DNA of 64,000 bases from Streptomyces sp. SKN60 (lineage in GTDB: Bacteria; Actinomycetota; Actinomycetes; Streptomycetales; Streptomycetaceae). The notes below the pieces were generated by a model. The model saw only the letters and a program-made list of their open reading frames with translations, searched no databases and was not told the origin of the DNA. The stretch covers positions 496,001-560,000 of the forward strand of contig NZ_JAHTMW010000001.1 of NCBI RefSeq assembly GCF_026236535.1, given 5' to 3'. Positions 51,831 to 60,559 of the stretch are shown one piece after another. How positions within the stretch are numbered: position 1 is the first letter of the stretch; each line of letters starts with the position of its first letter. The position numbers were made by a program, and so were the translations under genes.

Positions 51831-52433
51831 GTGTTCCGTAGCCGTTCGAAGGATGAGAAGGCCCCCACCGACAAGGTGACGGCGGACCTCTCCAAGCAGC
51901 CCCGCGACCCCGAGGCCCCCAAGGGCCGCCCGACCCCGAAGCGGAGCGATGCGCAGTCGCAGCGCCGCCGCGCGCAGTCGGCGCCACTGGACCGCAAGGA
52001 GGCCGCCAAGCGTCAGCGCGAGGCCCGCCGCGCGGACCTGACCCGCCAGCGCGAGGCGCTGAACAGCGGTGACGAGCGCTATCTGCCCGCCCGCGACAAG
52101 GGCCCGGTGCGGCGCTTCGTCCGCGACTTCGTCGACTCGCGCTTCGCGGTCGCCGAGTTCTTCCTGCCGATGGCCGTGGTCATCCTGGTCCTGTCGCTCT
52201 TCGGCAACACCAACCGCCAGCTGCAGAACATCTCGCTGCTGCTGTGGGCCGGTGTGATCGTGATGATCGTGATCGACTCGATCGGCATCTGGCTGCGTCT
52301 GAAGAAGCAGCTGAACGAGCGGTTCCCGAACGAGTCGAAGCGCGGCGCGATCGCGTACGGCCTGATGCGCACGCTCCAGATGCGCCGGCTGCGGCTGCCC
52401 AAGCCGCAGGTCAAGCGCGGAGAGCGGCCCTGA
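51831..52433 (+). CDS. DUF3043 membrane protein
   Basis: A 200-residue actinobacterial protein. Residues 1-95 are charged (many Lys, Arg, Asp, Glu); two helices follow (AEFFLPMAVVILVLSLFG and ISLLLWAGVIVMIVIDSIGI). A basic C-terminal region, SKRGAIAYGLMRTLQMRRLRLPKP, is highly conserved in DUF3043 proteins. GTG 51831 lacks a ribosome site, so the message may be leaderless. It is divergent from pspA. Function unknown. Confidence 0.85.
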   Translation: MFRSRSKDEKAPTDKVTADLSKQPRDPEAPKGRPTPKRSDAQSQRRRAQSAPLDRKEAAKRQREARRADLTRQREALNSGDERYLPARDKGPVRRFVRDFVDSRFAVAEFFLPMAVVILVLSLFGNTNRQLQNISLLLWAGVIVMIVIDSIGIWLRLKKQLNERFPNESKRGAIAYGLMRTLQMRRLRLPKPQVKRGERP

Positions 52434-52462
52434 GCGCGGACCTTCCGGCCGCGGGTGGTCCT

Positions 52463-53260
52463 GTGAGCGGTGCCGCGGGTGAGGTGCTGCCGGTCGTGAG
52501 CACCTGGCCCGCCGAGCCCGGTGGGCTGCGCGAGACCGTCCGCCAGGAGCTCATCGCGCGCCAGCTCGACGAGCAGATAGCCGCCCGCTACCCCGTGGGG
52601 CAGCGGCTGCGCATCCTCGACGCGGGGATGGGCCAGGGCACCCAGGCCCTGCGGCTCGCCCGGGCCGGGCACACGGTGACCGGCCTGGAGGCCGACCCCG
52701 AGCTGCTCCAGGCCGCCCGCGAGTCGCTCGCGACCGAACCGGCCGGCATCCGGGAGCGGGTCCGGCTGATCCACGGCGACGGCCGCGAGACCGGGGTGCA
52801 CTTCCTGCCCGGCAGCTTCGACGTCGTCCTCTGTCACGGCGTGCTGATGTACGCCGACGAGCCCGACGCGCTGCTCGCGGGTCTGGCCCGGATGCTGGCC
52901 CCCGGGGGCCTGCTGTCCCTGGTGGTACGGAACGCGGGGGCGCTGGCCATGCGGCCGGGCCTCGCCGGGGACTGGGCGGGCGCGCTCACCGGGTTCGAGT
53001 CGGACGTCTACACCGACCGCAACGGGGTGAAGGGCCGGGCCGACCGGCTCGACGCCCTCGTCACCACGCTGGCCGGGATCGCGGCGCCGCTGCACGCCTG
53101 GTACGGCGTGCGGGTCTTCACCGACGGCATCCCCGCGGAGACGGGCCTGCCGGCCGCCGACGAGCTGGAGCGCCTGCTCGCCGCCGAGGACCGGGCCGGG
53201 CGCACCGAGCCGTACCGGCGGATCGCGGGACTGCTGCACCTGTGCGGTGTGCGGGGCTGA
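52463..53260 (+). CDS. Class I SAM-dependent methyltransferase
   Basis: A 265-residue cytoplasmic methyltransferase. RILDAGMGQGTQALRLA is motif I for S-adenosylmethionine, followed by the acidic residue in VTGLEAD, and FDVVLCHGVLMYADEPD as the post-II motifs. Its substrate-binding cap resembles CmoM/SmtA-type tRNA methyltransferases, but this is weak. GTG 52463 is the likely start; the frame is open back to a CTG overlapping the previous gene's stop. It probably follows the DUF3043 gene in one transcript. Confidence 0.85.
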   Translation: MSGAAGEVLPVVSTWPAEPGGLRETVRQELIARQLDEQIAARYPVGQRLRILDAGMGQGTQALRLARAGHTVTGLEADPELLQAARESLATEPAGIRERVRLIHGDGRETGVHFLPGSFDVVLCHGVLMYADEPDALLAGLARMLAPGGLLSLVVRNAGALAMRPGLAGDWAGALTGFESDVYTDRNGVKGRADRLDALVTTLAGIAAPLHAWYGVRVFTDGIPAETGLPAADELERLLAAEDRAGRTEPYRRIAGLLHLCGVRG

Positions 53261-53354
53261 TCCCGCCCTCCACCTCCTGATTCCCGCCCTTCCCGCCCCC
53301 TGATCGGGTGTCTCCACCGAGGCGTACGGCCCCGGCGGCCCGGAGACTGCGGTC

Positions 53355-54425
53355 ATGAGACGTCTCCTGCTTCCCCTCGCCGCCGGGGCCTGTGCCGTCG
53401 CGCTCACCGGCCTGGTCGGCGGCTGCTCGGCCGGTTCCGCGTCACGGGCCGAGCGGTCTCCGGCGGGACCCTCCACCCAGGCCGCGGCCGCACCTCTGGT
53501 CTCCAACCAGCTCCAGGACGACTACCAGGCCGTGATCAAGGACGTGCTGCCGTCGGTGGTGCAGATCGACGCCTCGCAGAGCCTGGGGTCCGGGGTCGTC
53601 TACGACGGCAAGGGCCACATCGTCACCAACGCGCACGTGGTCGGCCAGGAGCGGGCCTTCCGGGTCTCGGCGGCGACCGGCGGGCAGCCGGTGACGGCGA
53701 AGCTGGTGGCCGCGTATCCCGAGCAGGACCTCGCGGTGCTCAAGCTGGACACCGTGCCGCAGGGGCTGAAGCCCGCGAAGCTCGGCGATTCGAGCAAGGT
53801 CGACATGGGGCAGATCGTCCTCGCCATGGGCTCGCCGCTCGGCCTGTCCGGCAGCGTCACCCAGGGCATCGTGTCGGCGACCGGCCGGACGGTCAGCGAG
53901 GGCCGCGAGGGCGGCGGGACCGGCGCGACGATCGGCAACCTGGTGCAGACCTCCGCCGCGATCAACCCGGGCAACAGCGGGGGCGCCCTGGTGAACCTGG
54001 ACAGCGAGGTCATCGGCATCCCCACGCTCGCGGCGACCAACCCGGAGCTGGGCGGCGGTTCGGCGCCGGGCATCGGCTTCGCGATCCCCGCGTCGATGGT
54101 GAAGACGGTGGCCGACCAGATCATCGCGACCGGCAAGGTGACGGACTCCGGGCGGGCCGCGCTCAACATCACCGGCCGCACCATCGTCGACGAGAACAAC
54201 GAGCCGGCGGGCGTCGCGATCGTCGAGGCCCCGCCGAACGGCGCGGCCGCGAAGGCGGGGCTGCGGGCGGGCGACGTGATCACCCGCGTCGACGAGGACC
54301 CGATCACCACGATCACCTCGCTCGCGGAGTCCCTGGCGGGCCGCAAGCCGGGCGACAAGGTGACGGTGACGTTCACGCGGGGCGCGCAGGAGGGCGAGGT
54401 CGAGGTGACGCTGGGCGAGATCTGA
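53355..54425 (+). CDS. HtrA/DegP-like serine protease lipoprotein (S1C)
   Basis: A 356-residue trypsin-like protease with a C-terminal PDZ domain. The signal peptide ends in lipobox VGGC near residue 24. The triad is His in TNAHVV, Asp in EQDLAVLK, and Ser in NPGNSGGALV. The PDZ domain (from about 260) has AAKAGLRAGDVITRV. It should degrade or refold damaged proteins outside the membrane. Unlike many actinobacterial HtrA proteins it has a lipid anchor, not a transmembrane helix. A hairpin follows. Confidence 0.92.
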   Translation: MRRLLLPLAAGACAVALTGLVGGCSAGSASRAERSPAGPSTQAAAAPLVSNQLQDDYQAVIKDVLPSVVQIDASQSLGSGVVYDGKGHIVTNAHVVGQERAFRVSAATGGQPVTAKLVAAYPEQDLAVLKLDTVPQGLKPAKLGDSSKVDMGQIVLAMGSPLGLSGSVTQGIVSATGRTVSEGREGGGTGATIGNLVQTSAAINPGNSGGALVNLDSEVIGIPTLAATNPELGGGSAPGIGFAIPASMVKTVADQIIATGKVTDSGRAALNITGRTIVDENNEPAGVAIVEAPPNGAAAKAGLRAGDVITRVDEDPITTITSLAESLAGRKPGDKVTVTFTRGAQEGEVEVTLGEI

Positions 54426-54462
54426 CGGCCCCGCCGCGCCGCGGCCCGCCGCCGCCGGGCGG

Positions 54463-54494
54463 TGCCCACCCGCACCGCCCCGCACGGGTGGGCA
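54463..54494. terminator. Hairpin between the HtrA-like gene and the next, convergent gene
   Basis: Ten-base arms (TGCCCACCCG and complement) with a 12-base loop, 37 bp after the protease gene. Confidence 0.65.
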
Positions 54495-54509
54495 TCGTCG
54501 CCGGGCGCT

Positions 54510-54716
54510 CTAGCCCTCCGCGTCCAGGGGCATCGGGCCGTAGATCTTCGCGCCGTCCTCCGACAGGGTCACCTGGTCCGCGCCGCCGTCGAGGAGGTCG
54601 CGCCAGTGTTCACCGATCCAGGACTCGGCGTCGCCCTGGGTGGTGAACTCCTCGGGGGTCACCACCGGAGTGACCTCGGTGCCGTCGGACTTCTCGAACC
54701 GCCACGTCCATGCCAT
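54510..54716 (-). CDS. Small conserved acidic protein
   Basis: A 68-residue protein beginning MAWTWRFEKSDGTEV, with helix EEFTTQGDAESWIGEHWRDLL and strand QVTLSEDGAKIYGPMPL. ATG 54716 has CGGAGG six bases upstream, a very good site. I know this pattern as common in streptomycetes but without a function. Divergent from the CobU fusion gene. Confidence 0.78.
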   Translation of the reverse strand: MAWTWRFEKSDGTEVTPVVTPEEFTTQGDAESWIGEHWRDLLDGGADQVTLSEDGAKIYGPMPLDAEG

Positions 54717-54808
54717 GTCCGCCTCCGGTTGATCTTCCGGTTGATCGGTTTCCTGCCCGCAGCGTAGCCGGGCGCGCACCCCTCGCGGTGACGCGGGAGG
54801 ATCTAGGC

Positions 54809-56011
54809 GTGGAACTGACTCTGCTCGGCACCGGCGCCCCCCTCGGACTGCCCCGCCCCGACTGCCCGTGCGCCGTGTGCGCGGTGTCCCGCGGTGAGCG
54901 GGCGCGGGCCGCGACCTCGCTGCTCGTGGACGGGGCGCTGCTGCTCGATCTGACGCCGGGCGCCGCGCTGGCCGCCGCCCGCTCGGGGCACTCGTTGGTG
55001 GGGGTGCGGCAGGTGCTGCTGACGCATCCGCACGACGGGCCGGCCGTGGAGGTGCCGGCGGGGCTGCCGACGGCGGGCCGGGTGCCGGACGGGCGGGAGC
55101 TGACGCTGATCAGCGGGCACCGGGTGCGGGCGGTGGCGATGGACGCGCCGGGCACGGGGTACGAGGTGACGTCGGCGGACGGCGAGCGGTTGCTGTATCT
55201 GCCGCCGGGCGGCTCCCCGGCCGGGCTGGTGGACGACCACCGCAGGCCGTACGACCTGGTGGTGGCCGATGTGACCGGACGCCCGGACGCGCTGGCCCGG
55301 CTGCGGGCGACGGGCGCGGTGGGGCCGGCCACGGACGTGATCGCGGCGCACCTGGACCACGACGCCCCGGCCGGCGCCGAGCTGGACCGGCGGCTCGCGG
55401 CGGCGGGCGCGCGGGCGGTGCCGGACGGGACGACGCTGTACGTGGGCGAGTACCACGCGGTGCCGGACGTGCCGCGCCGCACGCTGGTGACGGGCGGGGC
55501 CAGGTCGGGCAAGTCGGTGGAGGCGGAGCGCCGTCTGGAGACCTTCCCGGAGGTGCTGTACGTGGCGACGGGCGGGACCCGCGAGGGTGACCCGGAGTGG
55601 GCCCACCGGGTGAGCCTGCACCGGGAGCGGCGGCCGGGCTCCTGGCGTACCGCGGAGACCACCGATCTCGTACCGCTGCTGCGCGAGGAGGGTCCGCCGC
55701 TGCTGATCGACTGTCTGTCGCTGTGGCTGACGGACGCCATGGACGCGGTCGGCGCCTGGGACGACGAGCGGTGGGCGGACGGCGGCCGGGAGGCGCTGGC
55801 GGCGCGGGTCGCGGAGCTGGTGGCGGCGGTCCGGGAGACCTCGCGGACGGTGGTGGCGGTGACCAACGAGGTGGGTTCGGGCGTGGTCCCGGCGACGGCC
55901 TCGGGCCGCCGGTTCCGCGACGAGCTGGGGCGGCTGAACGCGGCTTTCGGCGACGAGTGCGAGCAGGTGCTGCTGGTGGCCGCAGGCCAGGCGCTCGTCC
56001 TGCGCGGGTAG
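54809..56011 (+). CDS. cobU: Metallo-beta-lactamase-like domain fused to CobU
   Basis: A 400-residue two-domain protein. Residues 228-400 are CobU, which phosphorylates adenosylcobinamide and adds GMP: P-loop TLVTGGARSGKSVEAER, then LLIDCLSLWLTD and VTNEVGSGVVPAT. Residues 1-225 look like a metallo-beta-lactamase-fold domain (VELTLLGTGAPLG, PDCPCAVCAV, VLLTHPHDGPA). The usual HXHXDH metal motif is reduced to HPHDGP, and a second HLDHDAP follows. GTG 54809 has GGGAGG upstream. CobT follows 79 bp later. Confidence 0.88.
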   Translation: MELTLLGTGAPLGLPRPDCPCAVCAVSRGERARAATSLLVDGALLLDLTPGAALAAARSGHSLVGVRQVLLTHPHDGPAVEVPAGLPTAGRVPDGRELTLISGHRVRAVAMDAPGTGYEVTSADGERLLYLPPGGSPAGLVDDHRRPYDLVVADVTGRPDALARLRATGAVGPATDVIAAHLDHDAPAGAELDRRLAAAGARAVPDGTTLYVGEYHAVPDVPRRTLVTGGARSGKSVEAERRLETFPEVLYVATGGTREGDPEWAHRVSLHRERRPGSWRTAETTDLVPLLREEGPPLLIDCLSLWLTDAMDAVGAWDDERWADGGREALAARVAELVAAVRETSRTVVAVTNEVGSGVVPATASGRRFRDELGRLNAAFGDECEQVLLVAAGQALVLRG

Positions 56012-56090
56012 TCCACGGGTCACCGGGCGGGGCGCGCGGGTAGGGTGCGATCGACCGCGTGACAGGCCCACGAACGCATGGACGTCCTAG

Positions 56091-57179
56091 GTGGAACCGA
56101 CCTTGAACCTCGACGACTTCTCCGATCTGATCGAGCGCCCCGACGGGGGGATCCGGCACGAGGCCGAGGAGCGCCGGGCGCGTCTGGCCGTCCGGCCGGG
56201 GGCGCTCGGGCGGCTCGACGAGCTGGGCGAGTGGCTGTCGGCGGCGCAGGGCGCGGTGCCGGTGCGGCCGGTGGAGCAGCCGAAGGTGGTGCTGTTCGCG
56301 GGCGACCACGGGGTGGCGTCGCTCGACGTGTCGGGGCGGGCCGCGGGCACGGCGTACGAGCTGGTGCGCGCGGTGCTCGACGGGGTGAGCCCGGTGGCGG
56401 TGCTCGCGCGGGCCCAGGAGGTGCCGGTGCGGGTGGTGGACGCGGGTCTCGACTGCGACCCGGGGCTGCTGCCGGCCGAGGTGACCCGGCACCGGGTGCG
56501 GCGCGGGGCGGGCCGGATCGACGTCGAGGACGCGCTGACGGCCGAGGAGGCACGGGCGGCGCTGGCCCTCGGCATCGCGGTGGCGGACGAGGAGGCCGAC
56601 TCGGGCACCGATCTGGTGGTGCTCGGGGATCTGAGCGTGGGCGGTACGACCCCCGCGTCGACGCTGATCGCCGCGCTGTGCGGGACCGACGCGTCGGTGG
56701 TGACCGGGCGCGGCGGGGCCGGGATCGACGATCTGGCGTGGATGCGCAAGTGCGCGGCGATCCGGGACGCGCTGCGCCGGGCGCGGCCGGTCCTCGGCGA
56801 CCAGCTGGAGCTGCTCGCGACGGTGGGCGGCGCGGATCTGACGGCGATGACGGGTTTCCTGCTGCAGGCGTCGGCGCGCCGGCTGCCGGTGATCCTGGAC
56901 GGTGTGGTGGGCGCGGCCTGTGCGCTGGTGGCGCAGCGGGCGGCGTTCCGGGCGCCGGACTGGTGGCTGGCGGGTCAGGTGAGCGGGGAGCCGGCGCAGG
57001 CGAAGGCGCTGGACCGGATGGCGCTCAACCCGCTGCTGGACCACGGCGTCACTGTGGGCGAGGGAACCGGGGCACTGCTCGCGCTGCCCCTCGTCCGGGC
57101 CGCCGCCGCGCTGGCGGCGGAGCTGCCGGAGGCCACCGCTCCCGAGGCGGCCGCTCCGGCGGCGGACGAGGTCGGCTGA
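56091..57179 (+). CDS. cobT: Nicotinate-nucleotide--dimethylbenzimidazole phosphoribosyltransferase
   Basis: A 362-residue enzyme making alpha-ribazole phosphate, the lower ligand of cobalamin. FAGDHGVASLDVS is the substrate loop, LSVGGTTPASTLIAAL and VTGRGGAGIDD form the nucleotide site, and the catalytic Glu is in VTVGEGTGALLA. GTG 56091 is used; TTG 56103 (giving LNLDDFSDLI) has a better-spaced AGGTGGA. The C-terminal 25 residues are Ala/Glu/Pro-rich. Confidence 0.92.
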   Translation: MEPTLNLDDFSDLIERPDGGIRHEAEERRARLAVRPGALGRLDELGEWLSAAQGAVPVRPVEQPKVVLFAGDHGVASLDVSGRAAGTAYELVRAVLDGVSPVAVLARAQEVPVRVVDAGLDCDPGLLPAEVTRHRVRRGAGRIDVEDALTAEEARAALALGIAVADEEADSGTDLVVLGDLSVGGTTPASTLIAALCGTDASVVTGRGGAGIDDLAWMRKCAAIRDALRRARPVLGDQLELLATVGGADLTAMTGFLLQASARRLPVILDGVVGAACALVAQRAAFRAPDWWLAGQVSGEPAQAKALDRMALNPLLDHGVTVGEGTGALLALPLVRAAAALAAELPEATAPEAAAPAADEVG

Positions 57180-57291
57180 GCCGGCGGGTCACGGCACCGG
57201 GCGCGTTCGGGGGTGCGTCCGGGCCGCCACGCGCGGCCGGTCGCCCGCTGCGCCCGGCCGGGAGAAGCGGCGCCCCATATGATCGCTTTTC

Positions 57292-59052
57292 ATGGGAGAG
57301 GTCCGTTTGTCCAGCGAGGGAGCGCCTCACGGTTCGGCGCGTTCGCGGCGCAGCGCCGCGTTCGCCGTCTGGTACCTGAGGGTCGTCACGTTCATCAATT
57401 TCCTGAGCGCCGTCTGGGTGTCGTTCGGCAATGACCTGCGCCGGCACAACGAGGACAACTACTTCACCCCGTACATGCTCACGGCCGGTTTCGCCTCCGG
57501 CGTGTTCACGCTGTTCCTGGCGATCACCATGCGCCGCCGCAAGCGAGCCGCGTGGATCCTGAACTTCGTGCTGAGCGGTCTCTTCCTGCTGCTCTTCGCG
57601 CTGGTGATGATCTTCCCGGAGATCCGGCAGCACGCCCAGAACTGGGTGTCGCTGGTGCTGACGGCGGCCTTCTTCACGGCGCTGCTGCTCGGCCGCAAGG
57701 AGTTCTACGCGAAGGGCGACCGCTCCAACCCGCTGCTCGCCACCGCCGTGGCGGTCGGCGGCCTGCTCGTCACCTCGCTGCTCGCCGCCGGGCTCGTCAC
57801 GATCACCAACGAGTCCACCGGGCACTCCACCTTCCTGGAGCGCTGGCGGTACGGCGTGATGCGCCTTGTCACGCTGGCCGCCGACGACTCTCGGTTCGCC
57901 GGCATCGCCACCCCGGGCTGGGTGGACGTGGTGATCAACGTGATGTCCACGCTGCTGCTCTTCGCGGTGCTGTTCGCCGCGTTCCGGGCCCGGCGGGCGG
58001 TCGATCCGCTCACCGAGGAGGACGAGGACCGGCTGCGGATGCTGCTCGACAAGCAGGGCGACCGGGACTCGCTCGGCTACTTCGCGCTGCGCCGCGAGAA
58101 GAGCGTGATCTGGTCGCCGAGCGAGAAGGCGGCGATCGCCTACCGGGTGGTCGGCGGGGTGTCGCTGGCCTCCGGCGATCCGATCGGCGACCCGGAGGCC
58201 TGGCCGGGCGCGATCGAGCCCTGGCTGGCCGAGGCCCGCGAGCACGGCTGGATCCCGGCCGTGATGGGCGCGAGCGAGGAGGCCGGCACGATCTACGCCC
58301 GGCACGGCCTGGACGCCCTGGAGCTGGGCGACGAGGCGATCGTGGAGACCGACGAGTTCACCCTCGACGGGCGGGCCATGCGGACCGTGCGGCAGGCCTT
58401 CAACCGGGTCAAGCGGGCCGGGTACGAGGTCCGGATCCGGCGCCACGAGGACATCCCGGCCGACGAGATGGCCATCCTGCTCGCCAAGGCGGACGACTGG
58501 CGCGACGGGGAGACCGAGCGCGGCTTCTCGATGGCGCTCGGTCGGCTCGGCGATCCGCGGGACGGGCGCTGCGTGATGCTGGAGTGCACCGACGAGAAGG
58601 GCGAGCTGCGGGCGCTGCTCTCCTTCGTGCCGTGGGGCCCGAAGGGGCTCTCGCTCGACCTGATGCGCCGCGACCGGGACTCCGAGAACGGCCTGATGGA
58701 GTTCATGGTCATCGAACTGCTGCAGCGCGCGAAGGAGATCGGGATCACTCAGGTCTCGCTGAACTTCGCGATGTTCCGGTCCGTCTTCGAACGCGGCTCG
58801 AAGCTCGGGGCGGGACCCGTGCTGCGGATGTGGCGTTCGCTGCTCAGCTTCTTCTCCCGCTGGTGGCAGATCGAGTCGCTGTACCGCGCCAACGCCAAGT
58901 ACCGACCCATCTGGGAGCCCCGATTCATGCTCTTCGAGAAGAGCGCCGACCTGCTGCGGATCGGCCTCGCCGCCGGCCGCGCCGAGGGCTTCCTGGAGGC
59001 CCCGGGCCTTCCGAAGTGGCTGCACCGCAAGCACCTGGAAGGCAGACGTTGA
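57292..59052 (+). CDS. MprF-like phosphatidylglycerol lysyltransferase family protein (DUF2156)
   Basis: A 586-residue protein. Residues 25-240 hold about six helices; the rest is a soluble double GNAT-like DUF2156 domain (YRVVGGVSLASGDPIGD, NRVKRAGYEVRI, ISL-like block SLDLMRRDRDSENGLMEFMV and final FRSVFERGSKLGAGPVLR). Such proteins transfer an aminoacyl group from tRNA to phosphatidylglycerol, lowering membrane charge. The amino acid and lipid are not predictable. TATGAT 14 bases before the ATG suggests a very short leader. The stop overlaps the next gene's TTG. Confidence 0.87.
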   Translation: MGEVRLSSEGAPHGSARSRRSAAFAVWYLRVVTFINFLSAVWVSFGNDLRRHNEDNYFTPYMLTAGFASGVFTLFLAITMRRRKRAAWILNFVLSGLFLLLFALVMIFPEIRQHAQNWVSLVLTAAFFTALLLGRKEFYAKGDRSNPLLATAVAVGGLLVTSLLAAGLVTITNESTGHSTFLERWRYGVMRLVTLAADDSRFAGIATPGWVDVVINVMSTLLLFAVLFAAFRARRAVDPLTEEDEDRLRMLLDKQGDRDSLGYFALRREKSVIWSPSEKAAIAYRVVGGVSLASGDPIGDPEAWPGAIEPWLAEAREHGWIPAVMGASEEAGTIYARHGLDALELGDEAIVETDEFTLDGRAMRTVRQAFNRVKRAGYEVRIRRHEDIPADEMAILLAKADDWRDGETERGFSMALGRLGDPRDGRCVMLECTDEKGELRALLSFVPWGPKGLSLDLMRRDRDSENGLMEFMVIELLQRAKEIGITQVSLNFAMFRSVFERGSKLGAGPVLRMWRSLLSFFSRWWQIESLYRANAKYRPIWEPRFMLFEKSADLLRIGLAAGRAEGFLEAPGLPKWLHRKHLEGRR

Positions 59053-59774
59053 TCCCTGCGCCGGTCCGGGCGTTCGCACGCCGCGAGTGGGGCCCGCTGT
59101 CCGGCACCGTACGGACGGCGCTGGTCACGCGTAGGTGGCGGGCGATCCCGATGACGCTGGCCGCCGTCGGTCTGACCTCGGTCTTCCAGATCGTGCAGAA
59201 CCAGGACTGGGGCTATCAGCCGGTCCAGGACATCGGCTCGGTGCGGGCCGAGGACCCGCTGGTGCTCGCCCTGCTGCGGACCCCGCTGTCGCTGTTCGTG
59301 CCGGCTCTCGACCTGCCGGTGTGGGGCGCGCTCGCGCAGATCCTCCTTGTCTTCGGGATCGCGGAGATCTGCTTGGGGAGGGTGCGGACGCTGCTCCTGG
59401 CGTACGTGGCGACGCTCGCCGGCACCCTCTACGCACGGGTCGGCATCGCGCTCGGCCCGGACAGCCCGCTGGGGCTGCCCGCCACCGACGCGCAGGTGGT
59501 GGACACCGGTCCGTCGGCCGCGGTGGTGGGGCTCGCGGTGTACGTGTGCTGGCGCTACGGGGCCCGCTGGACCGGGACCCTGGTGGTCGTCGCCATGGTG
59601 GTCGAGGTGCTGATCAAGAACAACCTGGCGGGCAAGGAGCACCTGGCGGCCATCGCGGCCGTGCTCCTGGTGATCGGCGTCCAGGAGTGGCGCCGGAAGC
59701 GAGGGCGGGGTCAGCGCGAGGGCGTGGAGCCGCGGCCGGGCACCCGCTCCTGGAAGCCGCCGATCAGGTCCTGA
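59049..59774 (+). CDS. Rhomboid-like membrane protein of unknown function
   Basis: A 241-residue polytopic protein with about six helices and a basic N-terminus. VDTGPSAAVVGLAVYV recalls the rhomboid GXSX loop, but no catalytic His is evident in a later helix, so protease activity is doubtful. The TTG at 59049 overlaps the previous stop as TTGA and has GGAAGG upstream, so it is coupled to the MprF-like gene. Its last 64 bp overlap the convergent gene's 3' end. Confidence 0.75.
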   Translation: MIPAPVRAFARREWGPLSGTVRTALVTRRWRAIPMTLAAVGLTSVFQIVQNQDWGYQPVQDIGSVRAEDPLVLALLRTPLSLFVPALDLPVWGALAQILLVFGIAEICLGRVRTLLLAYVATLAGTLYARVGIALGPDSPLGLPATDAQVVDTGPSAAVVGLAVYVCWRYGARWTGTLVVVAMVVEVLIKNNLAGKEHLAAIAAVLLVIGVQEWRRKRGRGQREGVEPRPGTRSWKPPIRS

Positions 59775-60481
59775 AGCCGGCGGCGGACCTTCACCCAGCG
59801 CTTGTCGTGCCGGTAGGTGCGGATCCGGGAGCGGGCCCTGGCCCGGTGGCGGCGCGGGTAGAGCCGGCGGGACCACCAGGAGCCGGGGCGGGCGAGGCGG
59901 ACGGCGCCGACGATGGCGACGAACGGGATCAGGGTGCCGATCACGGCCATCCGGAACTTCCCCTTCACCAGGGTGACCAGGACGAAGAGGAAGTTGATCG
60001 CGAGGGTGAGGATGAAGGTCACCCGGTCCTGCCGCTCCTCCGACGTCATGTCGTTCACCCCGAGCGGCGAGAAGCCGGCCAGCGCGAGCAGCACAAGAGC
60101 GGCGGTGAGCACCACGACCTCGACGCTCTGCCGGCCGGCCTCCGACCAGTAGACGTCGTCGAGATGCAGGATCAGCGCGAACTCGTCGAGGACCAGGCCC
60201 GCGCCGATCCCGAAGACCACGGCGAACACGCCCGCCCCGACGCCCTGGCGGCCGCTGGCCACCGCGCCGAAGCCGCCGACGATCGTGAGCACGACGCCCG
60301 GCACGACGTGGTGGATGTGCAGCCCGCCCGCCGAGGACACGTTGCGGAAGGGGCCCTTGCCGGCCCGGATCAGGCGGGTGATGGTCCGGGTGACCAGGAA
60401 GGTGAGGACGAACGAGCTCAGGGCGAGGAACAGCGGGAGCTTCCCGGGTTCCACGATGTTGCGGGAGAACCAGTGACCCAT
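59711..60481 (-). CDS. Conserved hypothetical membrane protein
   Basis: A 256-residue membrane protein with about six helices. GGLHIHHVVPGVVLTIVGG has a cluster of His that might bind metal; GLVLDEFALILHLDDVYW adds conserved acidic residues and His in the next helix. The C-terminal 60 residues are strongly basic (RRLYPRRHRARARSR) and face the cytoplasm. ATG 60481 has GAGGGTGG upstream. No family function is known to me. Overlaps the convergent gene by 64 bp. Confidence 0.8.
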   Translation of the reverse strand: MGHWFSRNIVEPGKLPLFLALSSFVLTFLVTRTITRLIRAGKGPFRNVSSAGGLHIHHVVPGVVLTIVGGFGAVASGRQGVGAGVFAVVFGIGAGLVLDEFALILHLDDVYWSEAGRQSVEVVVLTAALVLLALAGFSPLGVNDMTSEERQDRVTFILTLAINFLFVLVTLVKGKFRMAVIGTLIPFVAIVGAVRLARPGSWWSRRLYPRRHRARARSRIRTYRHDKRWVKVRRRLQDLIGGFQERVPGRGSTPSR

Positions 60482-60559
60482 GCCACCCTCTGCCGATTGA
60501 TCAGCTTTCTTCCGTTCCCGCCCATTTAACCCTCCGTCCGGGGCACTACCCTTCCGCGG

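Noticed and set aside
57049..59079. 676-codon minus-strand open frame
   Set aside because: It lies opposite the MprF-like gene, which has clear membrane and DUF2156 segments.
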